Assembly (NCBI GenBank): GCA_030653365.1
Contig: JAURZL010000006.1
Location: 1-64,000, forward strand
DNA: 64,000 bases
Source of the DNA: Anaerolineaceae bacterium
GTDB lineage: Bacteria > Chloroflexota > Anaerolineae > Anaerolineales > Anaerolineaceae
Direction: 5' to 3'
Shown here piece by piece: positions 1 to 7,748 of this stretch. The position numbers and the translations under genes are program-made. The notes beneath the pieces were generated by a model, which saw nothing but the letters and a program-made list of their open reading frames with translations, had not been told where the DNA came from and did not search any database. Within the stretch, counting starts at the first letter, position 1. The number at the start of each line of letters is the position of its first letter.

Positions 1-136
1 GGGCTTGTTTGTTTTTGGATCCGGCAACCGTGCTGTTGAACGGTATCTTGTACCTAGCTCATATCGGCTTGCCGGATCACCTTACTATATTATCGAAGTA
101 TTTTTCCTTCTAACAATACCGCTTTTAACATACTAG
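1..136 (+). other. Window edge, possible 3' end of a plus-strand gene
   Basis: One plus-strand frame is open from base 2 to a TAG at 134-136. It would encode 44 residues ending in a hydrophobic segment (IIEVFFLLTIPLLTY), as at the end of a membrane protein. A second plus frame is also open over part of this stretch, so coding is not proven. The stretch contains a 10-bp inverted repeat (gatccggcaa at 18-27 and its complement at 69-78). No minus-strand gene is convincing here. Confidence 0.2.
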
Positions 137-139
137 CTT

Positions 140-154
140 AACAGCTCAACAGCT
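140..154. repeat. Short tandem array, unit aacagctc
   Basis: Two near-perfect copies of an 8-base unit lie at the 3' end of the aminotransferase gene. The stop codon of that gene (complement of cta, 153-155) overlaps the array. It belongs to the class of 7- and 8-base tandem repeats seen at many sites in this window. Confidence 0.5.
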
Positions 155-1292
155 ATCCTTTAGATGCTAATAACGCCAACGGAACCTGTTCCATCAAATA
201 ATCAATCTGCTCCTCCGTCATGGTGGGGTAGAGCGGCAGGGTGACTTCGCGGGGGGCGATGGACTCGGTGACCGGCAGGTGGTGCGGACCGGGGAAGTTC
301 TGCTTGTAGTAGCTGAAGGTGTGGATGGGCGGGTAGTGGATGCTGGTCTGGATGCCGTGTTCCTTCATATAATCCTGGAAGGCGGTGCGGCTGTGTCTCT
401 CTGGCAGGAGAACCGGGCAGATGTGGCAGGCGGAGATACCGGGATGATTCGCAAATGGGATGGTGAGCTCGGCGGGGAGATGTGCGCGGTAATGGGCGAC
501 AATTTCGCGGCGGAGCTGGTTGTTGGCAGGGAGCTTCTTGAGCTGCTCGATGCCCAAGGCAGCACGGATTTCGTCGATGCGGTAGTTGTATCCCAGCTCC
601 ACGACGTCGTAGGTGTAGGCGTGTCCGGCGTGACGGTCGTAGGTCAGGGTGGTCATGCCATGCGAACGCAGGAGTTTGAGTTTGGCGGCGATCTCGTCGG
701 AGTTGGTGGTGAGCATGCCGCCCTCCCCAGTCGCCAGGTTTTTATTCGAGAAGAAGCTGAAGCAGCCAATCTCGCCCCAGGTGCCGAGCGCTTTGCCATT
801 CAGGGTTGCACCCGGGCAGTGGGCGGCGTCTTCGATGATGTGCAGGTTGTGCTTTTTGGCGATCTCCAGGATGGCGGGCATGTCACAGGGGTAACCGGCG
901 TAGTGCATGACAATGATGGCTTTGGTGCGCGGGGTGATGCAGGCTTCGATAGACACCGGTGAGATGGTCAGGTCGTTAGGGCTGGTGATGTCGGCGAAGA
1001 CGACGCGGGCACCGGTGTATAGGACGGCATTGGCGGTGGCGACGAAGGACAGGGAGGGGACGATGACTTCGTCTCCTGGTCCGATCCCGAGGGCGACGCA
1101 GGCCAGGTGGAGTGCTTCGGTGGCGTTGGAGACGCTCAGGCAGTGGGGGGAGGATGTCATCTCTGTGAAGTCGTGCTCGAATTGAGCGGTGACTTCGCCC
1201 ATGGTGAGCCATTTGGAGTGGAGGACGGAGAGCACGGCGTTGTCTTCGTTAGAGTCGTAATTTAGGTCGGCTAATGGAATTATCCAATTCAT
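153..1292 (-). CDS. DegT/DnrJ/EryC1/StrS-family sugar aminotransferase
   Basis: The 379-residue product is a PLP-dependent aminotransferase that would put an amino group on a nucleotide-linked keto-sugar in the cytoplasm. SNATEA (55-60), EDAAH (154-158, the Asp contacting the PLP ring) and the Schiff-base lysine K184 in SNKNLATGEGG match the family, and the length is typical. It is the last gene of the polysaccharide locus. With the upstream LegB-like dehydratase and nucleotidyltransferase it makes a plausible dideoxy-amino-sugar route (LegC/DesI-like). The exact sugar cannot be told from sequence alone. An AGGAG ribosome site precedes the ATG. The stop codon overlaps a short tandem repeat. 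Confidence 0.92.
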   Translation of the reverse strand: MNWIIPLADLNYDSNEDNAVLSVLHSKWLTMGEVTAQFEHDFTEMTSSPHCLSVSNATEALHLACVALGIGPGDEVIVPSLSFVATANAVLYTGARVVFADITSPNDLTISPVSIEACITPRTKAIIVMHYAGYPCDMPAILEIAKKHNLHIIEDAAHCPGATLNGKALGTWGEIGCFSFFSNKNLATGEGGMLTTNSDEIAAKLKLLRSHGMTTLTYDRHAGHAYTYDVVELGYNYRIDEIRAALGIEQLKKLPANNQLRREIVAHYRAHLPAELTIPFANHPGISACHICPVLLPERHSRTAFQDYMKEHGIQTSIHYPPIHTFSYYKQNFPGPHHLPVTESIAPREVTLPLYPTMTEEQIDYLMEQVPLALLASKG

Positions 1293-1313
1293 GGTGTGTT
1301 ACTCCTGGTGTTT

Positions 1314-1574
1314 AAAGATTGAACCGCGATGAAGAAAAGAAAGAAGCAAAGATTCTTAAGGTGGGTTATGGGTTGATTGGGTTGGGTTATTATAATTGTG
1401 TATTTGGTTTATTAGTGTTTACTGATTGAACCGCAAAGAAATAAAGAAAGAAGCAAAGATTTTTAAGGTTGGTTAAGGGTTGTTGAAGTTAATTGAGTAA
1501 AAAAAAGGTAATGATTTTTTTCTTTCTTTTATCTTAAAACTCTTTGCGACTTCGCGCCTTCGCGGTTTAATTGT
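1314..1574. repeat. Intergenic repeat cassette (A, A, B)
   Basis: Two A units (1314-1375 and 1422-1490) begin with gattgaaccgc and run into gaagaaaagaaag-like purine-rich sequence. They are followed by a B unit (about 1520-1574) ending in the opposite orientation. The outer ends are inverted copies, so a transcript could fold into a long hairpin. The B unit runs into the 3' end of the GxxExxY gene. Confidence 0.75.
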
Positions 1575-1954
1575 TCGGGGTGATTATTGACTTTTCGGAC
1601 TATCCCTAGTTTCATGCGGTCGACTTTCCAATTGAGGAGAAATCCAAGAGTACACTTTTTTAATTTTAGGTAAGTCATCAATTGAGCTTGGTGGACTGGC
1701 AGGATGTGATCGACAGTTTTGTTTTCTATGATGATGCAATCTTCTACGAGCATGTCGATTCTGAAGCCCTGGTCAAAGGTGATTTCTTTGTAATGAAATG
1801 GTTGTTTGATTTCTGTTTCAACTCTGTATCCCAGTTGTCGGAGATCGTATGCGAGACAAGTTTGGTAAACTGATTCTAGTAATCCGGGACCAAGGGCAGT
1901 ATGGATGTGAATGGCGGAGTCGACGATGTGGGAGGCGATTTGTTCGATGTCCAT
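1529..1954 (-). CDS. GxxExxY protein
   Basis: The 141-residue product carries the family signature exactly: G24-L-L-E27-S-V-Y30, after a helix containing HTALGPG. GxxExxY proteins (PF13366) are widespread, often found inside repeat-rich intergenic DNA, and have no settled function; a nuclease-like fold has been suggested. Here the gene sits between copies of the intergenic repeat. Its last 13 codons (LNREGAKSQRVLR) are translated from the repeat itself. It interrupts the sugar genes and is unlikely to act in sugar synthesis. An AAAGGAA site precedes the ATG. Confidence 0.85.
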   Translation of the reverse strand: MDIEQIASHIVDSAIHIHTALGPGLLESVYQTCLAYDLRQLGYRVETEIKQPFHYKEITFDQGFRIDMLVEDCIIIENKTVDHILPVHQAQLMTYLKLKKCTLGFLLNWKVDRMKLGIVRKVNNHPEQLNREGAKSQRVLR

Positions 1955-1972
1955 GATGTTCCTTTTGAAGAT

Positions 1973-2233
1973 TAAAGATTGAACCGCTAAGAAGAAAAGA
2001 AAGAAGCGAAGATTTTTAAGGTTGGGTTATGGGTTGATTGTGATAATTAATTTTAAATGTGTATTTGGCTTAATGGAATTAGAGATTGAACCGCGAAGAT
2101 AAAAAGAAAGAAGCGAAGAATTAAAGGTTTGGGTATTTGTTAATGAAGTGAAATTTTTAAAAATTTAATTTTTGGATTTTCTTTCTCTTAACTTAATTTT
2201 TTTCTTTGCGCCTTTGCGCCTTTGCGGTTCATT
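1973..2233. repeat. Intergenic repeat cassette (A, A, B)
   Basis: Two A units (1973-2040 and 2083-2130) and one inverted B unit (about 2172-2233) fill the gap between the GxxExxY and nucleotidyltransferase genes. The TGA stop of the nucleotidyltransferase is read from the repeat's own tgaaccgc. Confidence 0.75.
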
Positions 2234-2948
2234 TTTTATTTTCATTTGGTAAAAAAAGATGCTTCAAAGAATCGAAGTCTTCCACTGCTTGTTCGTAGTC
2301 CGCGGGGTTGCCGAGGTCTTGCCAGTAGCCGTCGTAGGGGAAGCCGAGCACACGTTCTCCCGCAGCCAGCAGTTTCTTGACCAGGTTGGGGAAGTCGAGG
2401 TATTCGCCCTGAGGGATGTATTCCAGCACGCGTGGCTCAAAGACGTAGAGTCCCATACTGACGCGGTAGTCGATGGTTGGTTTTTCGATGTAGTCGGTGA
2501 CCTGGCAGCACTCATCCATCTCGATCACGCCCAGGTCGATTTTGACGGCGCGCTGGTGCATGGCAATGGTGCAGATGGCTTCATGCTCTTTGTGGAACTG
2601 GACCAGCTCCGCGATCGGCAGCAGGGAGAGGACATCGCCATTGGCAACCAGGAAGGTTTGGGTCAGGTGGGTGATGTTTGCCAGCGGTCCGGCAGTGCCC
2701 AGTGGAAAATCCTCGTAGGAGTACTGGATGTCGAGGTCGTATTGTGAGCCGTCCTGGAAGTAGGCGCGCATTAACCCGGAGAGATGCCCGACGGTGAGGG
2801 TGACGTGGTTGATCCCGGCTGCTTTGAGCTGGTGCAGCAGGATCTCGAGGATGGCTTTGTCACCGATCGGCATCATCGGCTTGGGGAAGATTTTGGTGTA
2901 GGGGGCGAGGCGGGTGCCTTTGCCTCCGGCGAGAATCACAGCATGCAT
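2229..2948 (-). CDS. Sugar-1-phosphate nucleotidyltransferase
   Basis: This 239-residue protein belongs to the NTP_transferase family (PF00483), which joins a sugar-1-phosphate to an NTP to make the activated sugar. The nucleotide-binding loop LAGGKGTRL lies at residues 6-14. It is followed by KPMMPIGDKAILE and PLGTAGPL, as in mannose-1-phosphate guanylyl- and glucose-1-phosphate thymidylyltransferases. It has no C-terminal beta-helix domain, so it is a short single-domain form. Its place between the LegB-like and DegT genes fits an NDP-amino-sugar pathway. The base specificity is not visible. The AAAGGAG site lies at the very edge of the upstream repeat and the TGA stop lies inside the downstream repeat. 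Confidence 0.9.
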   Translation of the reverse strand: MHAVILAGGKGTRLAPYTKIFPKPMMPIGDKAILEILLHQLKAAGINHVTLTVGHLSGLMRAYFQDGSQYDLDIQYSYEDFPLGTAGPLANITHLTQTFLVANGDVLSLLPIAELVQFHKEHEAICTIAMHQRAVKIDLGVIEMDECCQVTDYIEKPTIDYRVSMGLYVFEPRVLEYIPQGEYLDFPNLVKKLLAAGERVLGFPYDGYWQDLGNPADYEQAVEDFDSLKHLFLPNENKK

Positions 2949-2959
2949 TGATTAACTCC

Positions 2960-3285
2960 TTTAAAGATTGAACCGCGAAGAAGAAAAGAAAGACACGAAG
3001 AAAAGACGCGAAGAATTTTAAGGTTGGGTTTTGGGTTGGTAGTGTATGTTGGTTGGTTCATGGTATATGGTTAATTATGGTTTAAAGATTGAACCGCGAA
3101 TACCCTTGATTTTTCAAATCGGGCACCTTCGGGAAGAAAAGAAAGACACGAAGGTTTTTAAGGTTGGTTTTTGGGTTGATTATGATGAAGTAATATAATT
3201 GGGTATTGCGGTTTAATTTCTTTCTTTCTTTCTTTCTTTTAACTTTAAATTCTTTGCGCCTTTGCGTCTTTGCGGTTCGGTTTTT
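2960..3285. repeat. Intergenic repeat cassette (A, A with insertion, B)
   Basis: A units start near 2962 and 3082 and an inverted B unit runs from about 3215 to 3283. The second A unit is split by about 32 bases (3101-3132) absent from the other copies. This is the longest of the cassettes in the window. Confidence 0.75.
3101..3132. repeat. Small insertion inside a repeat unit
   Basis: The A unit normally reads gaaccgcgaagaagaaaag. Here about 32 bases starting tacccttgat and ending caccttcgg separate gaaccgcgaa from gaagaaaag. Similar short insertions starting tacc interrupt other repeats at 4621-4634, 30611-30644 and 32317-32330. Confidence 0.45.
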
Positions 3286-4393
3286 AACGTTCGTAGATTC
3301 CTACTCTATATCGATCCAAATGATCGCTGATCCAGGCGATGGTGCGGGTGAGGCCTTGTTCGAGGTCGATGGTGGGGGACCAGTTGAGGACTTCGCGGGC
3401 TTTGCGGTTGTCGGAGAGGAGGCGCAGGACTTCGGATTTTTCGGGGCGAATGCGCTCGGGATCCTGGAGGATCTTTAGGTCGGGTTTCTTTAATATTTTC
3501 AGGATTATTGCAGTTATTTCACCAATTGTAATTTCTTGTCCGGTTCCTAAATTGATTTCTTGACCGATTAGCTGATGGCTGATGGCTGATGGCTGATGGG
3601 GATTTAGGATTGAGGATTTAGGATTTAGGGTTGAGGATTGAGGATTTAGGATTGAGGATTGAGGATTTTGGACGGCTTGGAGGAGGGCTTCGCCTGCTAA
3701 TAGGAAGCCTGAGACGGTGTCGTCGATGTAGGTGAAGTCGCGCTTCGTGTCGAGGGAGCCAAGGTTGAGGTGGTCCTGGGTGAGGGCCTGGGTGATGATG
3801 GTGGGGATGACGGCGCGGGCGGATTGTCCCGGACCATAGGTGTTGAAGGGTCGCACGGTGATGGTGGGGACGTTGAAAGATTTGTTGTAGGATTCGACGA
3901 GTTTGTCTGCGCCGATTTTGCTGGCGGAGTAGGGGGATTGCCCCTGCAGGGGGTGGTTTTCGTCGATGGGGACGCGCAGGGCTGTACCGTAGACTTCGCT
4001 GGTGGAGGTGTGGACGACGGGGATGCCGAGCTGCCTGGCGGCTTCGAGGATGTTGAGGGTGCCGAGGATGTTGGATTGGACGGTCTCGACGGGGTGGAGG
4101 TAGGAGTAGGGGATGGAGATGAGTGCGCCGAGGTGGTAGATGAGGTCGCAACCCTGGGCGGCTTCGAGGATGGCTGATGGGTCGCGCAGGTCGCCGAAGA
4201 TGATATCGATTCTGTCGAGAATTTCTCGTGGGAGGGAAGATAATAGTCCTATGTCGGCGCGGGAGGTGTAGCGGATGAAAGCTTTTAGTTGACAGTTGAA
4301 AGTTGAAAGTTGAGAGGAAAAACTTTGGGTTAGTAGTTTTTGGGCGAGGGTGGAGCCTATGAAGCCGGCAGCACCTGTTAATAATATGTTCAT
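3284..4393 (-). CDS. LegB-like NAD-dependent sugar 4,6-dehydratase (extended SDR)
   Basis: The 369-residue product is an extended short-chain dehydrogenase. The NAD loop GAAGFIG is at 7-13 and the catalytic Y155-SAS-K159. The stretch from HTSTSEVYGTA through PLQGQSPYSASKIGAD closely follows LegB-type UDP-GlcNAc 4,6-dehydratases of the legionaminic acid pathway, recognised from memory rather than by search. It would form the 4-keto-6-deoxy sugar used by the DegT aminotransferase. Two in-frame tracts of tandem repeat are translated within it: residues 23-36 (SSQLSTFNCQL type) and 243-276 (NPQSSILNPQSS type). They lie outside the catalytic motifs and may be surface loops. Confidence 0.85.
   Translation of the reverse strand: MNILLTGAAGFIGSTLAQKLLTQSFSSQLSTFNCQLKAFIRYTSRADIGLLSSLPREILDRIDIIFGDLRDPSAILEAAQGCDLIYHLGALISIPYSYLHPVETVQSNILGTLNILEAARQLGIPVVHTSTSEVYGTALRVPIDENHPLQGQSPYSASKIGADKLVESYNKSFNVPTITVRPFNTYGPGQSARAVIPTIITQALTQDHLNLGSLDTKRDFTYIDDTVSGFLLAGEALLQAVQNPQSSILNPQSSTLNPKSSILNPHQPSAISHQLIGQEINLGTGQEITIGEITAIILKILKKPDLKILQDPERIRPEKSEVLRLLSDNRKAREVLNWSPTIDLEQGLTRTIAWISDHLDRYRVGIYER
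3566..3667. repeat. In-gene 7-base tandem arrays (ggctgat and ggatt[gt]a units)
   Basis: Four copies of ggctgat are followed by about ten variants of ggatt[gt]a, all within the LegB-like gene. The tract is 102 bases long, exactly 34 codons, so it keeps the reading frame. It encodes residues 243-276. Confidence 0.75.
4283..4327. repeat. In-gene 7-base tandem array (gttgaaa unit)
   Basis: About three copies of a gttgaaa-type unit lie near the 5' end of the LegB-like gene and encode SSQLSTFNCQL. This is the beta2 region of the Rossmann fold, where family members vary in length. Confidence 0.6.
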
Positions 4394-4407
4394 TAATTAA
4401 ACTCCTT

Positions 4408-4592
4408 TAGAGATTGAACCGCGAAGAAGAAAAGAAAGACACGAAGAAGAGACGCGAAGGGTTTTATGGTTTGGATTGGTGAATTAATTATATTGGTGTT
4501 TTTGGTTGATTGGGTGGAATTAATTCTTTTTATTTCTATCTTTTAATTTAATTTTTCCTTCGTGTCTTCGAGCCTTTGCGGTTCAATTTTTT
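4408..4592. repeat. Intergenic repeat cassette (A, B)
   Basis: One A unit (about 4410-4480) and one inverted B unit (about 4530-4592) separate the LegB-like gene from the PIN toxin gene. The RBS of the LegB-like gene (taaaggag) abuts the end of A. Confidence 0.75.
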
Positions 4593-4601
4593 TATTTTCT
4601 T

Positions 4602-4644
4602 ACCAGCTACGAGCTATATCATGCCCGTAGGGTACGAGCTAAAT
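4602..4644. repeat. ctacgag array with a short insertion
   Basis: A tandem array of ctacgag units is interrupted by about 18 bases containing atgcccgtagggta (4621-4634). The exact reverse complement of those 14 bases occurs at 32317-32330. The TAG stop of the PIN gene (4639-4641) lies in this array. Confidence 0.5.
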
Positions 4645-5085
4645 ACTACTAAGCAAATATCTCACTCTTTGAACGAGGTCTCCGGGGGAGAGGACGGTGA
4701 GGGTTTTGACGCCAGGTTGGAAGTGTTTTGTGTTAAATGTGGTGAGGAACTGGCAGTTGTGTTGGACGGCGGCGGCGAGGATGGGCAGGTCCTTTGGATC
4801 GGCGGTACCGAGGAGGGCATCGACTTCCTGCTGGCTGGGATCGGGAAGGACTTCGAGGCAGCGGCTGACGAGCATGCGGAAGCTGGTGAGGGCGGCTGGA
4901 AATTTCTGCTCGAGGTTGCGCTCAACTTCGGTGATGACTTGCTGGCTGGTGATGGCTTTGATGAGGGTGATTTCTGCCATGCGCAGGATGACCTGGCTGG
5001 CGCTGTATTGATTGGGGGAAGCAGACCCGGCGAAGAGAACGTCGGCATCTATGAAAATGCGAGGCTTTTCCGGTTTACTTTCCAT
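4639..5085 (-). CDS. PIN-domain toxin of an AbrB/PIN pair
   Basis: PIN-domain proteins are Mg-dependent RNases that act as toxins, usually cutting tRNA or mRNA. Acidic residues typical of the fold are visible: IDADVL near the start, an E in TEVERN, and DPKDLPILAAA followed by FLTTFNTKHF. I chose the ATG at 5085, which overlaps the antitoxin stop by 11 bases and gives 148 residues. A GTG at 5109 would add eight residues. The pair lies inside the polysaccharide locus and may stabilise it. The stop codon falls in a tandem repeat. Confidence 0.8.
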   Translation of the reverse strand: MESKPEKPRIFIDADVLFAGSASPNQYSASQVILRMAEITLIKAITSQQVITEVERNLEQKFPAALTSFRMLVSRCLEVLPDPSQQEVDALLGTADPKDLPILAAAVQHNCQFLTTFNTKHFQPGVKTLTVLSPGDLVQRVRYLLSSI

Positions 5086-5341
5086 ATTTCTCTGTCGTGT
5101 ATTTTTCACGTTGCTCGCGTAAGCTTACCAGGAGTTCTTCCATGCTGAGTCCAGCTTCGAGGCGCAGGCGTTCGATCTCGTTGGCCAGCTCGGGGACGAT
5201 GGGCACCATGGGGACGAAGACGAAGATGCCGTCCAGATCGACCAGGTTGAAGATTTGACCGTTTTCGATTTTGTATTTTTCGCGCAGCTCGGCGGGGAGG
5301 GTGACTACGCCACGCTCACGGACTTGTATGGTTGTGTTCAT
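5075..5341 (-). CDS. AbrB/MazE-type antitoxin
   Basis: This 88-residue protein starts with a SpoVT-AbrB swapped-hairpin DNA-binding domain (TTIQVRERGVVTLPAELREKYKIENGQIFNLVDLDG). Its C-terminal helix is charged, as expected for toxin binding. It overlaps the downstream PIN gene, the normal order for a type II pair. Such antitoxins usually repress their own promoter together with the toxin. The region just upstream (5342-5449) is repeat-free and could carry that promoter. A near-palindrome of atttctgcagatattctgctg and cagtatagcagaaat at about 5350-5392 is a candidate operator. Confidence 0.85.
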   Translation of the reverse strand: MNTTIQVRERGVVTLPAELREKYKIENGQIFNLVDLDGIFVFVPMVPIVPELANEIERLRLEAGLSMEELLVSLREQREKYTTEKYGK

Positions 5342-5349
5342 GTTTGCAC

Positions 5350-5392
5350 CTCATTTCTGCAGATATTCTGCTGTTTCAGTATAGCAGAAATG
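5350..5392. promoter_or_regulatory. Candidate autoregulatory operator of the toxin-antitoxin pair
   Basis: The sequence atttctgca near 5353 and its approximate inverted partner tagcagaaat at about 5382-5391 form a broken dyad just upstream of the antitoxin ATG. AbrB-type antitoxins commonly bind such dyads. This is inferred from position only. Confidence 0.3.
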
Positions 5393-5449
5393 AATAATTT
5401 GTTCAAATTTGTAAGTGTTGGATAAATAAGGGGGTATGTGTTAAATTGG

Positions 5450-5592
5450 GATTAAAGATTGAACCGCGAAGAAGAAAAGAAAGAGGCAAAGATTTTAAGT
5501 TTTGGTTTTTGGGTTGATAATGTTATGTAATCTTATTTTATCTTTTTTTTAACTTAAAAACCTTTGCGCCTTTGCGCCTTCGCGGTTCAGTT
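5450..5592. repeat. Intergenic repeat cassette (A, B)
   Basis: A single A unit (about 5452-5515) and an inverted B unit (about 5545-5592) separate the antitoxin from the sugar transferase. The TAA stop of the sugar transferase (5594-5596) directly abuts B. Confidence 0.75.
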
Positions 5593-5593
5593 C

Positions 5594-7285
5594 TTATACC
5601 TGGTAGTCTTCGTCCTCTGTTGGTAGTAAATTGATCAGTTGATCTGCCAATGACTGGACGCCGGTGAGGTCGCCTTGGTGGGCGAGGTGGGAGAGGTGCT
5701 GGAGGATGTGGTTGGTCTCTTCCAGCGTCAGGGGGTGGTCGAGGGGGTGCTCCTTCAGGATATGTTCGCTGGGGGAATCGTGCTCGGAGAGCTGGGCGAT
5801 GAGGTCGGGGAGGACGACGGTGCGGATCCCGGTGCTGTGCGCTTCGCGGATCAGGCGCATTCTGCGGGCCGGGTGGACATTGTGGATGGTGTAGACGATC
5901 AGTCCCACATCGCGCTGCTGAACAGCTTCCCGCAGCATCTGGGTGGTACCGATCACCTCTACCCCGTTGACACGAGCGCCCTGTTTGCGCGGATCGTCAT
6001 CCAGAATCCCAACCACGCTGAAGGTGCGTGCCAGGTTGGGCCGGTTGAGCATCCAGAGTGCCATCTCGCCATTGTCGCCAGCCCCGATGATCAGGACACG
6101 CTCGGCGATGGTTCTGGCATGCCCGCGGGCACTGATCCAGCGCGAGGCAGCCCCGGTGATGAGGCGCTCACGGTAGCGCACAAAGACAAAGCCGATGAAG
6201 CTGAGCACGCCGGTGGTGATGATCACGCCGACGGGCAGAATCTGGGATGCGAGCATATAGAATTTGAGGAAAGCCAGCAGCCCGGTGGTGATCGCGACCG
6301 AAAATGCCAGTTGAAGCGCATCTCCCGCTGCCGCCCGTGACCAGGTGACGCGGTTGAGACCCAGCAGGGCATTGAAGAGGCTGAATAAGATCCCAAAGAG
6401 GAAGGCAACCAGGAGCGCACGCCCGGAACCGAGGTTGAGCGGCAGGCTGGTACGCCAGATGAGTTCGCTGAGCAGGGTAGCCGAGAATGCCAGGACGGTG
6501 TCGATCGCGAACCAGTTGAGGTAGCGCGAGGTGAAGGTGGCAAAGGGACCCCAGAAGAGGCGCGTTTCGGTGACGGGGCGGTTGCGCAGCCTGGGCAGGA
6601 AAGTGACCGCCGTATAGAAGATCACGTCGATATCGGTGAGCAGGTTGCGGTTGCGCACGTAGAGCTGGTCGAGGCGCAGCTTGGAGGGCAGCACCGACTG
6701 GAAGTATTGCTGCATCGGGTCTGCGCCATTCAGGACGTGCTCCTCGTCGCGGTAGGTGACGGAAGCCGGGGAGGTGATGCCAGGGCGGATCGAGAGGATC
6801 AGCTCGCGCACTTCCCTGGGCCATTGGCTGGCAATGGTGGGATCCTCGGGGCGCGGACCGACCAGGCTCATCTCGCCCACCAGCACGTTCCAGAGCTGCG
6901 GCAGTTCGTTGATTTTGGAATCGCGCAGGAATTTTCCCAGGGCGGTGATGCGCTCATCTCCCTCGGCGGTGATTTTGCTGCCCCTGTAGCTATTCTCGTC
7001 CTCGTACATGGTACGGAACTTGAGAATGCCGAAGGGCTTGCCGTTGCGGCCGGCGCGGGCACCGCGGAAAAATACGGGGCCGGGGGAGTCTTTTTTGATT
7101 CTTATTGCAATATAAAGAAACAACGGACTTAGTAGCAGCAGACCGAAGAATGAGACGAGAATGTCCATTGTTCGGCGGATGATCCGCTCGAGAACTTCAA
7201 ATAAGCTATTCTGGTCTGGGATTGCTTTCTGGTAGGTATCAGGCATTTGTATATTGTATCTTGGTTTGGTATCGCGGACTTCCAT
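5594..7285 (-). CDS. Phosphoglycosyl transferase with permuted domain order
   Basis: This 563-residue protein probably starts glycan assembly by moving a sugar-phosphate onto a polyprenyl phosphate at the membrane. The bacterial sugar transferase domain is N-terminal: hydrophobic helix 42-62, KFRTM at 89-93, the catalytic D122-E127 pair in DSKINELPQLW, and LVGPRPE. Four membrane helices follow at about 250-375. A Rossmann domain comes last (IIGAGDNGE at about 400, to about 500). WbaP/WcaJ-type enzymes have the reverse order: helices, Rossmann domain, then transferase. The reading is continuous, so this is not a frameshift artefact. It is the only initiating transferase seen in the locus. Confidence 0.9.
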   Translation of the reverse strand: MEVRDTKPRYNIQMPDTYQKAIPDQNSLFEVLERIIRRTMDILVSFFGLLLLSPLFLYIAIRIKKDSPGPVFFRGARAGRNGKPFGILKFRTMYEDENSYRGSKITAEGDERITALGKFLRDSKINELPQLWNVLVGEMSLVGPRPEDPTIASQWPREVRELILSIRPGITSPASVTYRDEEHVLNGADPMQQYFQSVLPSKLRLDQLYVRNRNLLTDIDVIFYTAVTFLPRLRNRPVTETRLFWGPFATFTSRYLNWFAIDTVLAFSATLLSELIWRTSLPLNLGSGRALLVAFLFGILFSLFNALLGLNRVTWSRAAAGDALQLAFSVAITTGLLAFLKFYMLASQILPVGVIITTGVLSFIGFVFVRYRERLITGAASRWISARGHARTIAERVLIIGAGDNGEMALWMLNRPNLARTFSVVGILDDDPRKQGARVNGVEVIGTTQMLREAVQQRDVGLIVYTIHNVHPARRMRLIREAHSTGIRTVVLPDLIAQLSEHDSPSEHILKEHPLDHPLTLEETNHILQHLSHLAHQGDLTGVQSLADQLINLLPTEDEDYQV

Positions 7286-7362
7286 TGTTTTCGTTAACCC
7301 CCATTTTTTCGGTTTATTATCAGGTTTCAGTTTTTGTAAATTTTCATTTATTTGACAGTTTA

Positions 7363-7479
7363 GTTCTTGAGTTCTTGAGTTCTTGAGTTCTTAAGGTTTA
7401 GAGAAAGGACCTGAAAATTAATTAGATTTGGAGAATCTTCTTTTAAGTTTAATAGCTTATGAACTTATGAACTTATGAG
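7363..7479. repeat. Two 8-base tandem arrays
   Basis: Four copies of gttcttga lie at 7363-7394 and three of cttatga[ag] at 7456-7479. The gap 7286-7711 holds these arrays plus a repeat cassette. I see no gene in it. Confidence 0.7.
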
Positions 7480-7561
7480 CTTTTCAGGGTTTCCCCCGAT
7501 GAGTTTATTATATATGAATTTTTTGTCCGAATATGAGATTCACGGGAAATTTTAAGATTCA

Positions 7562-7748
7562 AGAAATTGAACCGCAAAGATAAAAGAAAGACGCGAAGAA
7601 AAGACACGAAGGTTTTTACGATAAAAAAGTAAAAAAATTGAAACGGGAAGAGAAAAGCAAGTCATAAAAGAAATAAGTAAATAAAAATCAATTAAATATT
7701 TTCTTTAACATTTAATTCTTCGTGTCTTCGTGTCTTAGCGGTTCAATC
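7562..7748. repeat. Intergenic repeat cassette (A, B)
   Basis: An A unit (about 7567-7620) and an inverted B unit (about 7700-7748) lie downstream of vanZ. B is translated as the last 10-12 residues of the VanZ protein. Confidence 0.7.

Noticed and set aside
279..962. Long plus-strand frame opposite the DegT gene
   Set aside because: It is the antisense of a gene with complete aminotransferase motifs and has no recognisable protein features.
6168..6824. Second minus frame inside the sugar transferase gene
   Set aside because: Out-of-frame reading of the same strand; the main frame carries all motifs and continues through.
1314..7748. CRISPR array made of the gattgaaccgc repeats
   Set aside because: Units are irregularly spaced, partly inverted, separated by genes and lack uniform spacers; no cas genes are present.
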